Source: Chlamydiota bacterium (GTDB taxonomy: Bacteria; Chlamydiota; Chlamydiia; Chlamydiales; JAAZZY01). From it: 64,000 nucleotides of DNA. This document shows, one piece after another, positions 7,435-17,103 of this stretch (its first letter is position 1; every line of letters begins with the position of its first letter). The position numbers were made by a program, and so were the translations under genes. The stretch is from NCBI GenBank assembly GCA_022601345.1, contig JAJACU010000010.1, forward strand, positions 1 through 64,000. The letters run 5' to 3'. The notes beneath the pieces are model-generated. The model did not search any database, had not been told where the DNA came from, and saw only the letters and a program-made list of their open reading frames with translations.

Positions 7435-9732
7435 TTACTGCATTCCATAGAGTTTAACAGCATTTTCCATGAAGGAACCTTTTCGATTTTTCTTACGATA
7501 AAATTCATCTTCTCTGTCTGTTAATTCATCAAGTGCTTCGACAGTGTCAATAATCTGAGGACGCATAAATACAATAAGGTTATCTTTTTGCATAGTATTT
7601 GCCATTGTTCCAAGAAGATCTCCTACCACAGGAAGACCACCTAGACATGGCAGTGCTGATTTACTACGTGTCTTAATGTCTTCAATCATTCCACTGATCA
7701 TTAAAAAATGCTTATCTGGAATCTGAACTCTAGTTGTAATTGATGAGTCTGTAGTTACAGGAACAATAGCAAAACTGCTTGACCCTGACCCTCCATCTCC
7801 ACTAGTTGCATTACCAACAAAGTCACTAGACTTTTGCTCTATCTCTAAAGTAATCATATCTCCATTGCCTAAGTAAGGAGTCACTGTAAGTGACATTCCT
7901 AACTGACGATACTCAATACTTGCTGTGACAAAGTTACCTGAAGATGAACCACTTGCTTGTAAAATAGAATTTGTTTGGAAAGGCCTTGTTGATCCTACAT
8001 AAAAGGTTGCAGGAACTGTATCTTGAGTAACTAGCTTAGGGTTGGTTATAACTTCGGTGTCTTCATCTTGCTGAAGAGCATTTACAAGTGCAGCCAAATC
8101 AAAAAACAAGTTGTTTCCTGCAAACATGACATTTCCAATAACACCTGAAGTAAACCCTAAATCATTAGGAGTTCTAGGCACTGGAATATTATTACCTACG
8201 ACTCTATCTAAACCTTCAGAAAAGATCAGAGGCTTTCTTGCATTACCTGCTGCAGTTGGGTTGGGTGATGTAAACAAAGAACCCACAGCTGTTAAGCGAT
8301 TTCTTGCACGAGCTCGATAGCCGTATTCAACACCTAAATTTAAAGAGTTGTTCATTGTTGTACGCAAAGCTAACACTTCAATGAAAACCTGCCTTAGTGG
8401 GGCATCTAACATTTCCAGTAAGTCTTTGATTTTACGCAAAGATTTAGGATCTCCAACAAAAAGCAAGGAGTTTGTTGACTGTAACCACTGAGCGGAATTG
8501 ATTGTTGAAACAAGTTGCTCATCAAATGAACCCGCTCCTGATAAATCAGCTCCTAGCTCTTGTAAAGTTTGTTGAATTTGGTAGCCCTTATGGTGCTGAA
8601 GCTTGTAAATTAAAAAGCGAGCGTTTGCTACAAAACCTTCCTGCTGGTATTCGTCAAAATGTCCTCCCTTATCAAGACTCTTCAACACTTCCATTGTTTT
8701 CTCAACAAGATAAGGTGTTGAGACAATATATACATTATTTGATGAACTTTGAGGTACAATGACAAGCTGGTTTGTATCTGCTATTGGCTGTAAGATCTTT
8801 TGAGCTAGAGAGACTATGTTATTAATATCCGATTGATCTACTTGAAAAATACCTATTTCATAAGTTGCTTCTGGATTATCTAAACTCATTAGTAAGTCTG
8901 CAACTTTACTAATATTTGTACTAACATCTGTCACAACGAGATGATGCGTATCATCTGAGGCTTCTACAAGAGCATCTGAAGAAACCATTGAACTAATTAT
9001 TGTTGCTACTTTTGAAGCATTAATATTTTTCAGCTGAAATACTCGAGTAATTAATGTTTCATTTCCTGTGCAGATATTGTCGAGTTCTTTTGAAACAACA
9101 CTTGCAATACCTCTAACGCCTTGGTCTTTGCTAATAATAACATTATTACCCTGTTCCATTAGAGACAGTCCATTGACCCTAAGCATCTGCATCAAAGCTG
9201 AACGTACATCCTTTAAATCTGTTGGAGAATCTGCAATAACTGATACATTAAAATCGATATCATCTTCATTATAAACAAAGTTGCTATTTGTCAGCTTACT
9301 CAGAAAATTTAAATATTCTTTTAATGGAACATTATCAAATGTGACTTTATATCCTGCATCTGCAACATCTTGCGGACATGGCATTGCATTATCTTCTACA
9401 GGAGGAAGCACTCTACCTTTGGAAGCTTTCTCTTCTTTTTTCAAGATGGCTTCTTCTTGCTCTATTGCTTTTTGTTGATTCCTATAATATGTGGGGGGAG
9501 CTTTTGCACTAACTTCATCAAGACTCTCTTCAATGTCATCTTCTGAAGATAGCATTAAAGGTTCTTGCTCTACATTAGCTTCTCCTAAGACCAGTTGTGC
9601 TTCATGACCAATTTCAAATGCAGGGAGATCTTGATAATGCAAGTCCAGTTCTTCAGCAGAAAGCATTAGCTGTGATGAAACTAGAAAAGCACTCGTTAAT
9701 ATAAAAAATCTATTTCGAATCAATCCTTTCAT
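7435..9732 (-). CDS. sctC: T3SS outer-membrane secretin (CdsC/SctC)
   Basis: A 765-residue secretin. After a signal peptide and an acidic linker it has an N0-like domain (about 125-205), N1-N3 repeats (ITRVFQLKNINASKVATIIS and further copies to about 440), and the C-terminal secretin domain. The latter has IEVLALRTTMNNSLNLGVEYG and the canonical end segment (GLPVVGDLLGT then NLIVFMRPQII). It forms the outer-membrane ring of the injectisome. Its position directly after the kinase gene matches CT674 of Chlamydia. It is shorter than the ~920-residue CdsC of Chlamydia trachomatis, mainly in the N-terminal extension. Confidence 0.95.
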   Translation of the reverse strand: MKGLIRNRFFILTSAFLVSSQLMLSAEELDLHYQDLPAFEIGHEAQLVLGEANVEQEPLMLSSEDDIEESLDEVSAKAPPTYYRNQQKAIEQEEAILKKEEKASKGRVLPPVEDNAMPCPQDVADAGYKVTFDNVPLKEYLNFLSKLTNSNFVYNEDDIDFNVSVIADSPTDLKDVRSALMQMLRVNGLSLMEQGNNVIISKDQGVRGIASVVSKELDNICTGNETLITRVFQLKNINASKVATIISSMVSSDALVEASDDTHHLVVTDVSTNISKVADLLMSLDNPEATYEIGIFQVDQSDINNIVSLAQKILQPIADTNQLVIVPQSSSNNVYIVSTPYLVEKTMEVLKSLDKGGHFDEYQQEGFVANARFLIYKLQHHKGYQIQQTLQELGADLSGAGSFDEQLVSTINSAQWLQSTNSLLFVGDPKSLRKIKDLLEMLDAPLRQVFIEVLALRTTMNNSLNLGVEYGYRARARNRLTAVGSLFTSPNPTAAGNARKPLIFSEGLDRVVGNNIPVPRTPNDLGFTSGVIGNVMFAGNNLFFDLAALVNALQQDEDTEVITNPKLVTQDTVPATFYVGSTRPFQTNSILQASGSSSGNFVTASIEYRQLGMSLTVTPYLGNGDMITLEIEQKSSDFVGNATSGDGGSGSSSFAIVPVTTDSSITTRVQIPDKHFLMISGMIEDIKTRSKSALPCLGGLPVVGDLLGTMANTMQKDNLIVFMRPQIIDTVEALDELTDREDEFYRKKNRKGSFMENAVKLYGMQ

Positions 9733-9836
9733 AAACCTTATAAGCTCGTTCTATTTAGGCTGTAAACACCGAGTGTAAATATTTTTTTTATACAGACCGC
9801 ACCTATTTTAGGATACAGAAAAACAAAAAAAAAATT

Positions 9837-11429
9837 TTACCTTTTTCTCTGCAAGGTTGTGATCATCAACGGCAAAATTTTTGCTGTAGATAAATGACTT
9901 GAAGAGAGGTCTTCTAAGATCGATTGAGCTAGATGTTGGCCAGTAGATAAAAAGCTTTTCTCAATAGCATGAGTGTATTGATTAGCTTCTATCTTTGGGT
10001 CTGAAAATGAGTTAAATAAATAAACAACATCACCCATATTCCAGTTAATACTCATATGATGAATGTAGCTTAAATCTTTATTCCCCAAATAAGTATTTTC
10101 TACATTTAAATTTTGAGGAGCGTGTGCTCCTGCATGTTGCACCCACAGTTTATTTGGTCCACATGAAAAGTAGTGTAGCTGATCTAAAGACGGGGATAAA
10201 AGTAGCAAAACAAATGAATATTTATTCAGACCTACTTTTACAATTCTTTGGTTCAAAGATTGCATAAACTCTTGCATCTTCTCACTTGAATGTTCATGCA
10301 AATCAACTAACTTTTCTTGCATCACTTCAATCATACCCTTGAGCATAGCATTGTGAAACATCCCCCCTACGCCTTTTTGCTCAGGCCAGGCCATAATAAT
10401 GGCCATGTTTTCATCATTTAAAGGAATGTAGTCGCGATAAATGTGACTTGAAAGAATCCCTTTAGGAGTTGCTTGCCCTATTAGCAACTTTTGATTAAAG
10501 GTGCTTTTTTTGGGACTGAGCGTTAAGTAAACGTCCTCATAAAAATCGGATATCTCTTTAAGAGAAAGATCTAAAAGCTCCTCATTCTCTTCCAAACTAT
10601 GCTTTATATATTCACTGATTTCTCCAATAAACTCATGAATAGAGTTTTGTCTATCTAATGGATTTGGCATCAGGGATTTTTCTAAAATTTCTCTAAGTCC
10701 TCTTGGAAGCTGAGAGAGCTGAACGACACCATAACACAATCTTCCAATGCAAAGTTCATAGGTAATAATTGCAAGAGAGTAAATATCTGAGGTATATGAA
10801 GCTTCTACCTGACTTTTTTTCTGTTCTGGACTCATGTAAGTTGGCGTGCCCATAATTTTACTTTTAGGACTCACTCTACTTTCTGTTACAATTCTAGAAA
10901 TACCAAAGTCTATAACTTTTACCCCTCCTTCTTCAGAGAGTAAAATGTTGTCAGGCTTCAAATCCCTATGAATAATTCCATGAGCATGCAAATGACTTAG
11001 CGCATTTGCAGTCTCCAAAATAATTTCTAAAGAGCGCTTAAAGGAGAGCACATTTTGGAGGATTAACTTGCGAAGAGAAATCCCTCTGACAAACTCCATA
11101 GCAATATAGAGTCCTCCTTCCCACTTACCGTGTCCATAAAGTTTCACAATATTGGGATGATCTGCCATTTCAATGATACGAGCTTCTTTTAAAAAATGAT
11201 CGATCATCTCTGGATGTTTTACATATCTAGGGGAAAGGACTTTTAAAGCTATTAACTCATTACTTTCAGGATGAACTCCCAAGTACAGATGACTTGTTCC
11301 ACCCTTTTTTAGGAGTCCTTTAACGCGGTAGGGGCCAACCTTATCAGGAATCGTATGATTTTTTGAAGGAGCCTGGACAAATGAAGAGGCATCAACAATA
11401 GTCTTTTCTATATCAGACTCATTATCCAT
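9837..11429 (-). CDS. pkn5: Pkn5-type Ser/Thr protein kinase in the T3SS operon
   Basis: A 530-residue Hanks-type kinase. Residues ~33-280 carry a loose glycine loop (KKGGTSHLYLG), Lys63 (ALKVL), HRDLKPDN (154-161), DFG (174-176) and GTPTYMSPE. All catalytic residues appear intact. The C-terminal ~230 residues look like a degenerate PPM/SpoIIE-like fold (LHYFSCGPNKLWV ... NTYLG ... GDVVYLFNSF) in which the metal-binding Asp pattern is not preserved. Chlamydial Pkn5 (CT673) occupies the same locus and has been reported as a T3SS substrate. Targets here are unknown. Confidence 0.9.
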   Translation of the reverse strand: MDNESDIEKTIVDASSFVQAPSKNHTIPDKVGPYRVKGLLKKGGTSHLYLGVHPESNELIALKVLSPRYVKHPEMIDHFLKEARIIEMADHPNIVKLYGHGKWEGGLYIAMEFVRGISLRKLILQNVLSFKRSLEIILETANALSHLHAHGIIHRDLKPDNILLSEEGGVKVIDFGISRIVTESRVSPKSKIMGTPTYMSPEQKKSQVEASYTSDIYSLAIITYELCIGRLCYGVVQLSQLPRGLREILEKSLMPNPLDRQNSIHEFIGEISEYIKHSLEENEELLDLSLKEISDFYEDVYLTLSPKKSTFNQKLLIGQATPKGILSSHIYRDYIPLNDENMAIIMAWPEQKGVGGMFHNAMLKGMIEVMQEKLVDLHEHSSEKMQEFMQSLNQRIVKVGLNKYSFVLLLLSPSLDQLHYFSCGPNKLWVQHAGAHAPQNLNVENTYLGNKDLSYIHHMSINWNMGDVVYLFNSFSDPKIEANQYTHAIEKSFLSTGQHLAQSILEDLSSSHLSTAKILPLMITTLQRKR

Positions 11430-11438
11430 AAATACTCA

Positions 11439-12674
11439 TTAGCCAATGTCAGTGACTTGCACACCGAGCATCTCACCAATGCGCACAAGCTCACCTGTAG
11501 CTATTTTTTTTCCATTAGCAACTAAATCCACTGGTTTTTCCAAAGAAATATTCAATTCGATTAAGTTGCCCGGCTGAAGCTGCATTAACTTTTCACAAGT
11601 CATTTTAAAGCGAGTAATCTCTACAGCTATATTTAGTGGAACCATTTCTACTTTTTCGAGAGGTGTGCTCTCTTCTTGAACAGCAATTGGCTCTTCTTTA
11701 GCCTCTAACTGCTCCTCAACTTCCACCGATTGATCAGAATCAATATCTTCAGGAATAGGGTCTAAAGATTTATTCTTTTCTTGTTCTAAATCTGATATCT
11801 CTGACAATAAATCATCATGTTCTTGATCCATAGATACGGAATCCTCTTGGTACACAGGCTGCTCTAAGACTTTTAGCCCATTATTTTTAATTCTAACTCG
11901 ATAGAGGGGCTTTTGAGCTACAGTGAAGTACAAGCTTCCCGAGTTATTTTCTAAGTCTAAATTTGAGTGGTCTAGCGGTATGAAATCTCCCAATGAGACC
12001 TTAGACCATTCTAAATGACTCATAGCCAATTTTGCGACCTCTAATGAACAAGATAGCTCTAATGTTTGACTCAGTTCAAGAGGGATCGTTTTAGGCTTTT
12101 GAGAGAAATGCTGCAGCCACTGAGATCGAAAGTTTTCAGGAAGTAATAGACGACATTGGAGCTCTTCATTATAGGCCTTTAAAGATATATCTAAGACTAG
12201 AGCTCTTGATGAAGGTAGCGTTTGATCACTCAATATACGCAGTAAGAAACCATCAAAGCAACTAAAAGGCTCCGCACTATGCAACGCTTCCATAGCTACA
12301 AAATGTAGCAATCCTTCTGAAAACATTGAGCTGACTAAAACATTTGAACCTGCTTTATGTTGCACTATCCATGAAACAAATGAGTTAACATCTGTTGCAG
12401 ACATTGTAAGAGATGCATGTCCTTTCAAAGGTAAAGCTGCAATATTCAAGCATGTTGTATCTGACCCAAAACTTTCATGAATGGATTCTTGGCTTTGCCA
12501 AGACCAGTTGTGAGCTTCTATTTTTAAATCAGGAATTTGAAGAAGATCACGCATTTTATCCACAAAAGTCTTCCAATCAAATGGCGGCACATGCCCCAAA
12601 AGAGGAATTTCATCTAAGTCAATTAATGCTTTTTCAATGTATTTAAGCCAACTATAAGGCTCTTTTGTAGTCAT
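11439..12674 (-). CDS. sctQ: T3SS cytosolic C-ring/sorting platform protein (CdsQ/SctQ)
   Basis: A 411-residue protein. The C-terminal ~75 residues are a clear SpoA (FliN/SctQ) domain: EMVPLNIAVEITRFKMTCEK, LQPGNLIELN, and the ending GELVRIGEMLGVQVTDI. The middle carries a Glu/Asp-rich linker (about 275-330) and the N-terminal half is the less conserved SctQ region. It builds the cytosolic sorting platform that binds chaperone-substrate pairs with SctL and the ATPase. The location between SctP and the kinase matches CT672. Confidence 0.92.
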   Translation of the reverse strand: MTTKEPYSWLKYIEKALIDLDEIPLLGHVPPFDWKTFVDKMRDLLQIPDLKIEAHNWSWQSQESIHESFGSDTTCLNIAALPLKGHASLTMSATDVNSFVSWIVQHKAGSNVLVSSMFSEGLLHFVAMEALHSAEPFSCFDGFLLRILSDQTLPSSRALVLDISLKAYNEELQCRLLLPENFRSQWLQHFSQKPKTIPLELSQTLELSCSLEVAKLAMSHLEWSKVSLGDFIPLDHSNLDLENNSGSLYFTVAQKPLYRVRIKNNGLKVLEQPVYQEDSVSMDQEHDDLLSEISDLEQEKNKSLDPIPEDIDSDQSVEVEEQLEAKEEPIAVQEESTPLEKVEMVPLNIAVEITRFKMTCEKLMQLQPGNLIELNISLEKPVDLVANGKKIATGELVRIGEMLGVQVTDIG

Positions 12675-12707
12675 ATAATTTTGGGGAGTAAATGCTTATT
12701 TTGTTTA

Positions 12708-13778
12708 CTATTCTATAATATGTAGTTGATGGACTGTGAGTGAATTTTCTTTCAAGACTTTTTTTAAGCCTTTGGAATTATTTTTCAATATACTCGTAGC
12801 TCCATGACCAAATTTTTTAAATTCTAAATTTACTTCAAGAGGTCTAAATTTGTGTGTTGTAAGTCGCACTTCCCCTTGATCAAATTGTGAACCTTCTAGA
12901 TTTAAAGTAATTGTGGTCTCTAAAACATCTCCATTTTCTAACACTTGGGCTTCTCCAACGAGTTCTTGTGCAAGAGCTTCAAACTGTTTTTGCAGATCGG
13001 ATTTAGCTGTTGCCTTACCAGACTTTTGAGCTTTAGAATATTGTGAAGCTTCAGATTTTTGAGATTCGCTAAGATTTGCTGCAACCGATTGGTTTTGACT
13101 GTGAGTTTTTTCACTGCCTTGTTTCTTTTCAGGAGCTTTCTTAGCTTCAGTTTCCTGCTTAAAGTCTTGTCGCTCTGATTTTTTATGAGGATCTACTTTT
13201 TTATCTTTTCCTGCATGAGCAAGTTCTTCATCTCTCTCTTCAATATGATCTGAAACAAGGTCTTTTTCTGATTTAACTTCTTTTTTAAGATTCTCCAAAG
13301 AACTTTCTTCATCTTCAACAGAAGCCGCTGTTTCACCCTCTTCATTAATTTCTTGATTGTCTTGAATAAGCTTTATATCTTCGTCGTCTAAATCTTTATC
13401 ATCTATCTGCTCACTGTCTTCATTCATCTTACGACGCATTCTACTTATACGCTGTTGAGCGGCCTTTTCTCCCATTTTTTCATCGAGCTCTGCTTCTCTC
13501 TCTGACATGTTTTTTTCTTCTTCAAGCTCACCTTCTTCTTCAGTATCTTCTATTAAAGACGCTTCTTCCATTTCTTCATGAATCATTGCTGTCTTTAAGT
13601 TATCTTCTTCTTGTGTGACTTCTTCTTGAATCTGTTCTCTATCATCATCAGAATTTTCTGTAGGTTTAGTTAAATATTGTTGAAAAGATGCGACATCTTC
13701 AGACATCAACTCATCTCCTAAATTTAGACTCTTACCCATATCAAAGTTTGGTGGAGGAATACCTTTACTATCTACCAT
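12708..13778 (-). CDS. sctP: T3SS needle-length/substrate-switch protein (CdsP/SctP)
   Basis: A 356-residue, strongly charged, low-complexity protein rich in Glu, Lys, Gln and Asp to about residue 255. A short folded C-terminal part follows (ALAQELVGEAQVL ... TTITLNLEGSQFDQGEVRL), resembling the T3S4 switch domain. Identification rests on composition, this C-terminus and position: sctO ends 2 nt upstream, matching CT671. It is expected to act as molecular ruler and gatekeeper of the export apparatus. Sequence similarity within this family is always low. Confidence 0.8.
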   Translation of the reverse strand: MVDSKGIPPPNFDMGKSLNLGDELMSEDVASFQQYLTKPTENSDDDREQIQEEVTQEEDNLKTAMIHEEMEEASLIEDTEEEGELEEEKNMSEREAELDEKMGEKAAQQRISRMRRKMNEDSEQIDDKDLDDEDIKLIQDNQEINEEGETAASVEDEESSLENLKKEVKSEKDLVSDHIEERDEELAHAGKDKKVDPHKKSERQDFKQETEAKKAPEKKQGSEKTHSQNQSVAANLSESQKSEASQYSKAQKSGKATAKSDLQKQFEALAQELVGEAQVLENGDVLETTITLNLEGSQFDQGEVRLTTHKFRPLEVNLEFKKFGHGATSILKNNSKGLKKVLKENSLTVHQLHIIE

Positions 13779-13779
13779 T

Positions 13780-14316
13780 TCAATCGCCTCTCTTTTTTCT
13801 TTTTTCTTCTTCTTGCTCTTTACGCTGGTTGCTTAAAAACACAAGAGAACCTACTTCGTCAAGTTGTTTTGCCTCTTGCCGGCTCAACTCTTTGAGTTCT
13901 TGAGCTGACCATTCATCTTTGTGAGTATGCAACTTATCCGATTCAAGCCTTCTCTCTTTCAGCACTATTTTAGCATCCTCTACAGCTTTCTGAGCTTTTT
14001 CAACCTGTTTCTCTTGTCTTTCAACCTTGCGCTTTTCTTCATACATCTTATCTTTGACTTCTTTTATGTACGTTCGCATTTGTTCAATTTTGTGCGAAGG
14101 AGTCCCTTCGTCCAAGGCTTCTCTAAGCTGATCTAACTTATCTTTGTGATGGTCGACAACTTCTTGGTAGGCTTTTTGATATTTTTTTAGTTTTTCCTCT
14201 TCTTGTTCTAGAATGGCCTGCTTTTCTTTTACAACTTTTTCAGCCGCATCCACTCTACGTTTTTTTATGACTAGGACTTGTTCTAAAGGGTATTTGAGCT
14301 TATTTTTTGACATCAA
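13780..14316 (-). CDS. sctO: T3SS stalk protein (CdsO/SctO)
   Basis: A 178-residue, almost entirely alpha-helical coiled-coil protein with heptad-like Lys/Glu-rich repeats from about residue 15 to 165 (YPLEQVLVIKKRRVDAAEKV at the start is typical for SctO/FliJ). It forms the central stalk of the ATPase complex and links it to the export gate. It lies 14 nt after sctN and 1 nt before sctP, as in CT669-CT671 of Chlamydia. Confidence 0.88.
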   Translation of the reverse strand: MMSKNKLKYPLEQVLVIKKRRVDAAEKVVKEKQAILEQEEEKLKKYQKAYQEVVDHHKDKLDQLREALDEGTPSHKIEQMRTYIKEVKDKMYEEKRKVERQEKQVEKAQKAVEDAKIVLKERRLESDKLHTHKDEWSAQELKELSRQEAKQLDEVGSLVFLSNQRKEQEEEKRKKRGD

Positions 14317-14330
14317 TCTCCCTATTTAAG

Positions 14331-15647
14331 TTATCTAAATAGTGCTTTTAGCTGCGTTAATGTCTCTTCGAACGAAGATTTTTCGTGAGTACCTTGTTTT
14401 AAAAAGTTATTCACTTTGTTGATATGATTAATAGCATAATCGGCATCTTTATCAGATCCTGGCTTATACTCGCCAATACGAATGAGCATTTCATTTTTCT
14501 TATAGTTTGACAAAACCTCTCGCACTTTTCCTATAAGCTGTAAATGCTCTTTATCAACAATAGAAGGCAAAATACGACTTACAGAAGCAAGGACATCCAC
14601 TGCCGGATAATGGTAGGCTTGGGCAAGCTCAGGAGACAAAACAATGTGCGCATCCAAAATGGATTTGGTTTCATCAGCTACGGGCTCGCTCATGTCTCCG
14701 CCTTCAACTAAAACAGTATAAAAGGCTGTAATGGATCCCTTATCAGAATTACCTGAACGCTCAAGCAGCTGAGGCAATGTTGCAAAAACTGATGGAGTAA
14801 AACCTGCACGCGCTGGAGGCTCGCCTTTAGCTAAGCCTACTTCTCGAAGTGCACGCGCAAACCGAGTCACTGAGTCCATCATTAAAATAACAGATTTACC
14901 CTGCTCTCTGAAATATTCAGCTATTGCTGTCCCTACATATGCAGCATTGAGACGCACTTGAGAAGGCTGATCTGATGTTGAGACAATGACTACAGAGCGA
15001 GCCATCCCCTCTTCGCCTAGATCTTTCTCGATAAATTCTCGAAGCTCTCGACCCCTTTCCCCAATTAGCGCAATAACGTTAATATCTGCTCTTGCATTTC
15101 TTGCGATCATTCCAAGTGTTGTAGATTTACCCACACCTGCACCTGCAAAAATACCAATTCTTTGACCTTTTCCACAGGTCAAAACACCGTCTATGCAACG
15201 TACACCTACAGAAATAGGTTCTTTGATAATTTCACGAGTTAATGGATCAGGTGGATCTTGAACGACAGGATAAACCTCATCTGCAATGAGAGGACCTTTT
15301 TTATCCACATCCATGGGTTCTCCCAAGCCATTCAACACACGCCCTAATATTTTAGGACCAATTTTGATTTGAAGGGGCTTGTGAGTGGGTATAACTTCAG
15401 AAGAAGGACCGATACCTTTCATATCTCCTAAAGGAGATAAAAGAACTTCTTCTTGTGTAAATCCTACAACCTGCGTGCGAAGCGGTTCTCCTTCTCTTTT
15501 TACAAGGCAAACTTCCCCCACTTTAACCTGTGGAACAACAGCTTTAATAATCATTCCCACAATTTCAGTGATACGTCCATGAACAGTAGTCAATTCTAGT
15601 GACTCCAATTCATGCATTAGGCTTTCAAAGTTTGATTCATCTTCCAT
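14331..15647 (-). CDS. sctN: T3SS ATPase (CdsN/SctN)
   Basis: A 438-residue hexameric ATPase of the F1-beta/FliI family. Walker A GAGVGKST is at 169-176, Walker B VILMMD ends at Asp258, and the type III signature ARAGFTPSVFATLPQLLERS follows. Length and domain order (N-terminal barrel, central ATPase, helical C-terminal domain) are normal. It unfolds substrates and releases chaperones at the base of the injectisome. The start codon overlaps the stop of the upstream rod gene at 15647, indicating translational coupling. Confidence 0.97.
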   Translation of the reverse strand: MEDESNFESLMHELESLELTTVHGRITEIVGMIIKAVVPQVKVGEVCLVKREGEPLRTQVVGFTQEEVLLSPLGDMKGIGPSSEVIPTHKPLQIKIGPKILGRVLNGLGEPMDVDKKGPLIADEVYPVVQDPPDPLTREIIKEPISVGVRCIDGVLTCGKGQRIGIFAGAGVGKSTTLGMIARNARADINVIALIGERGRELREFIEKDLGEEGMARSVVIVSTSDQPSQVRLNAAYVGTAIAEYFREQGKSVILMMDSVTRFARALREVGLAKGEPPARAGFTPSVFATLPQLLERSGNSDKGSITAFYTVLVEGGDMSEPVADETKSILDAHIVLSPELAQAYHYPAVDVLASVSRILPSIVDKEHLQLIGKVREVLSNYKKNEMLIRIGEYKPGSDKDADYAINHINKVNNFLKQGTHEKSSFEETLTQLKALFR

Positions 15648-16330
15648 TAGAGCTGAACATTCATTAGTGTTTTAAGATCATCAATTGCTTTTTGCAACAC
15701 AGCTGTTGAAAATTCAATTTCAGTTTGCGCACGATACAGTTTAATTTGCATTGAAAAAATATCTTGCACCTCTAAACCCGGGTTTTTCTTTGATTTTAAG
15801 TGAGAGACGCTATGCATGGCATTTTGCAGTTGTGCTTGACCATCGGTAAGGTAGCTTAAGAATTTTCCTACTGATGATTTATTCTCATCTTCAGAGCCAT
15901 GGACTACATACTGTGGTTCTTGCCGACCTGATTCATCTTCATCACCCACATTTACTTTTGAATGGATAAATTTAATGTTATCTTTTGTACGCTTTAGTTT
16001 CGCATCTAAAAGGCGCCTTGTTCGGGCATTTAATTTCAAATTAGGTGTTTGCAAGCCTGATTGAAGCCCTTGCATCTGCCCTAACACTTGCTGCATATTG
16101 TTCACTAAATTTTCAGCTGAAACTTGGCCCGATTGCATACTTGGTTGAGCACTTTGAGCCACATTCATTGGGGATGGTTTCCCTCCAGTTTTTACTTGGG
16201 GAATATCATTAACCATCTTTTCGAAGCTTTGCCCAGAACTCTCAGGAGAGGCCTCTTCAGGCATTTCATTGGGCACCGCATCAGAAGGCCCTATGTTTCC
16301 ACTACCACCAATGGGTATTCCTTCTGCCAT
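15647..16330 (-). CDS. CT668-like protein, probable T3SS inner rod (SctI)
   Basis: A 227-residue protein. The N-terminal ~75 residues are Pro/Gly/Ser-rich and probably disordered. The C-terminal ~45 residues (VQDIFSMQIKLYRAQTEIEF ... VLQKAIDDLKTLMNVQ) form an amphipathic helix pair like the C-terminus of inner-rod SctI/PrgJ proteins. Position between SctG and SctN equals CT668. Rod identity is inferred from the C-terminal pattern and position; the N-terminal extension is much longer than in classic rods (about 80-110 residues). Confidence 0.7.
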   Translation of the reverse strand: MAEGIPIGGSGNIGPSDAVPNEMPEEASPESSGQSFEKMVNDIPQVKTGGKPSPMNVAQSAQPSMQSGQVSAENLVNNMQQVLGQMQGLQSGLQTPNLKLNARTRRLLDAKLKRTKDNIKFIHSKVNVGDEDESGRQEPQYVVHGSEDENKSSVGKFLSYLTDGQAQLQNAMHSVSHLKSKKNPGLEVQDIFSMQIKLYRAQTEIEFSTAVLQKAIDDLKTLMNVQL

Positions 16331-16355
16331 ATTTGCCTCACGTTATTTAAAGACG

Positions 16356-16838
16356 TTATTTATCTTTAAGGCGCTTTTGAATCGGTTGTTTTTGGAAAGA
16401 TTCCAAAGGATGTAAATCCTTCATCTTCTTTTTTATTTCTTTCATCAAATCTTGTGAATATTTGCCAAGCTGCTTTAAATCAGGGTTGTCAGTGCTGTGC
16501 ACGGCATCGTGAATGAGCTCCTTGCCTTCTTTTAGCCCTTCATCAGAAATCATATAAAGATTTGCAATTCCTAGCATTGTCTTAGCCATTTCATTTGTGG
16601 GCTCTTTTTGAAGAACAGCACTAAACAATTCTTTAGCCTCATCAAGCTCTAGCTTGAACAAATGAATAATTCCAAGACCGACCACTGGCAAACTTTCATC
16701 TGGGTTAGCAATCATAGCAGCATAAAAACACTTTTGAGCACTATCTTCATCAATTTGTTTGATTGCAATAAACCCTGCTTCCACTAAAAGAGGGACATCT
16801 TGAGCATACTGCTTAAACTTCTCGTTGTTATTTTCCAT
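16356..16838 (-). CDS. TPR-type T3SS needle chaperone (CdsG/SctG)
   Basis: A 160-residue soluble helical protein with TPR-like repeats (about residues 18-110), matching the YscG-type chaperone that, with the small SctE-type partner, holds needle monomers in the cytosol. It lies 26 nt downstream of the needle gene and matches CT667 in position. The C-terminal ~30 residues are Lys-rich. Assignment is by fold type and position. Confidence 0.8.
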   Translation of the reverse strand: MENNNEKFKQYAQDVPLLVEAGFIAIKQIDEDSAQKCFYAAMIANPDESLPVVGLGIIHLFKLELDEAKELFSAVLQKEPTNEMAKTMLGIANLYMISDEGLKEGKELIHDAVHSTDNPDLKQLGKYSQDLMKEIKKKMKDLHPLESFQKQPIQKRLKDK

Positions 16839-16864
16839 AAATATTCCTCTTAAAGTAAGTTTAC

Positions 16865-17092
16865 TTACCTACTCATGTTGTTGATAGCAGTTTTCGCAGA
16901 CGATAAGCATCCTTCAACCACATTGGATGAAGCTTGCAATACCTGTTGCATAATAGACATATCCCACTGCAATTTTGCCGTAGCTTCAAGTTTCATACTA
17001 CTTGGCGCATTAGATACAGTAGATAATCCGACACGTACAGCACTCACACTTGTACGAATCGCTGTTGCCATGGGTCCCCAGTTAATTGTCAT
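16865..17092 (-). CDS. sctF: T3SS needle subunit (CdsF/SctF)
   Basis: A 75-residue protein with the two-helix needle pattern: a variable N-terminal helix, a central turn with NAPSS (about 28-32) and a long C-terminal helix (WDMSIMQQVLQASSNVVEG). The size is right for needle proteins (about 70-85 residues). A Cys near residue 62 recalls the Cys in chlamydial CdsF. Its neighbours are the two chaperones SctE- and SctG-type, as in CT665-CT667. Confidence 0.85.
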   Translation of the reverse strand: MTINWGPMATAIRTSVSAVRVGLSTVSNAPSSMKLEATAKLQWDMSIMQQVLQASSNVVEGCLSSAKTAINNMSR

Positions 17093-17103
17093 AAGCCTCC
17101 AGC

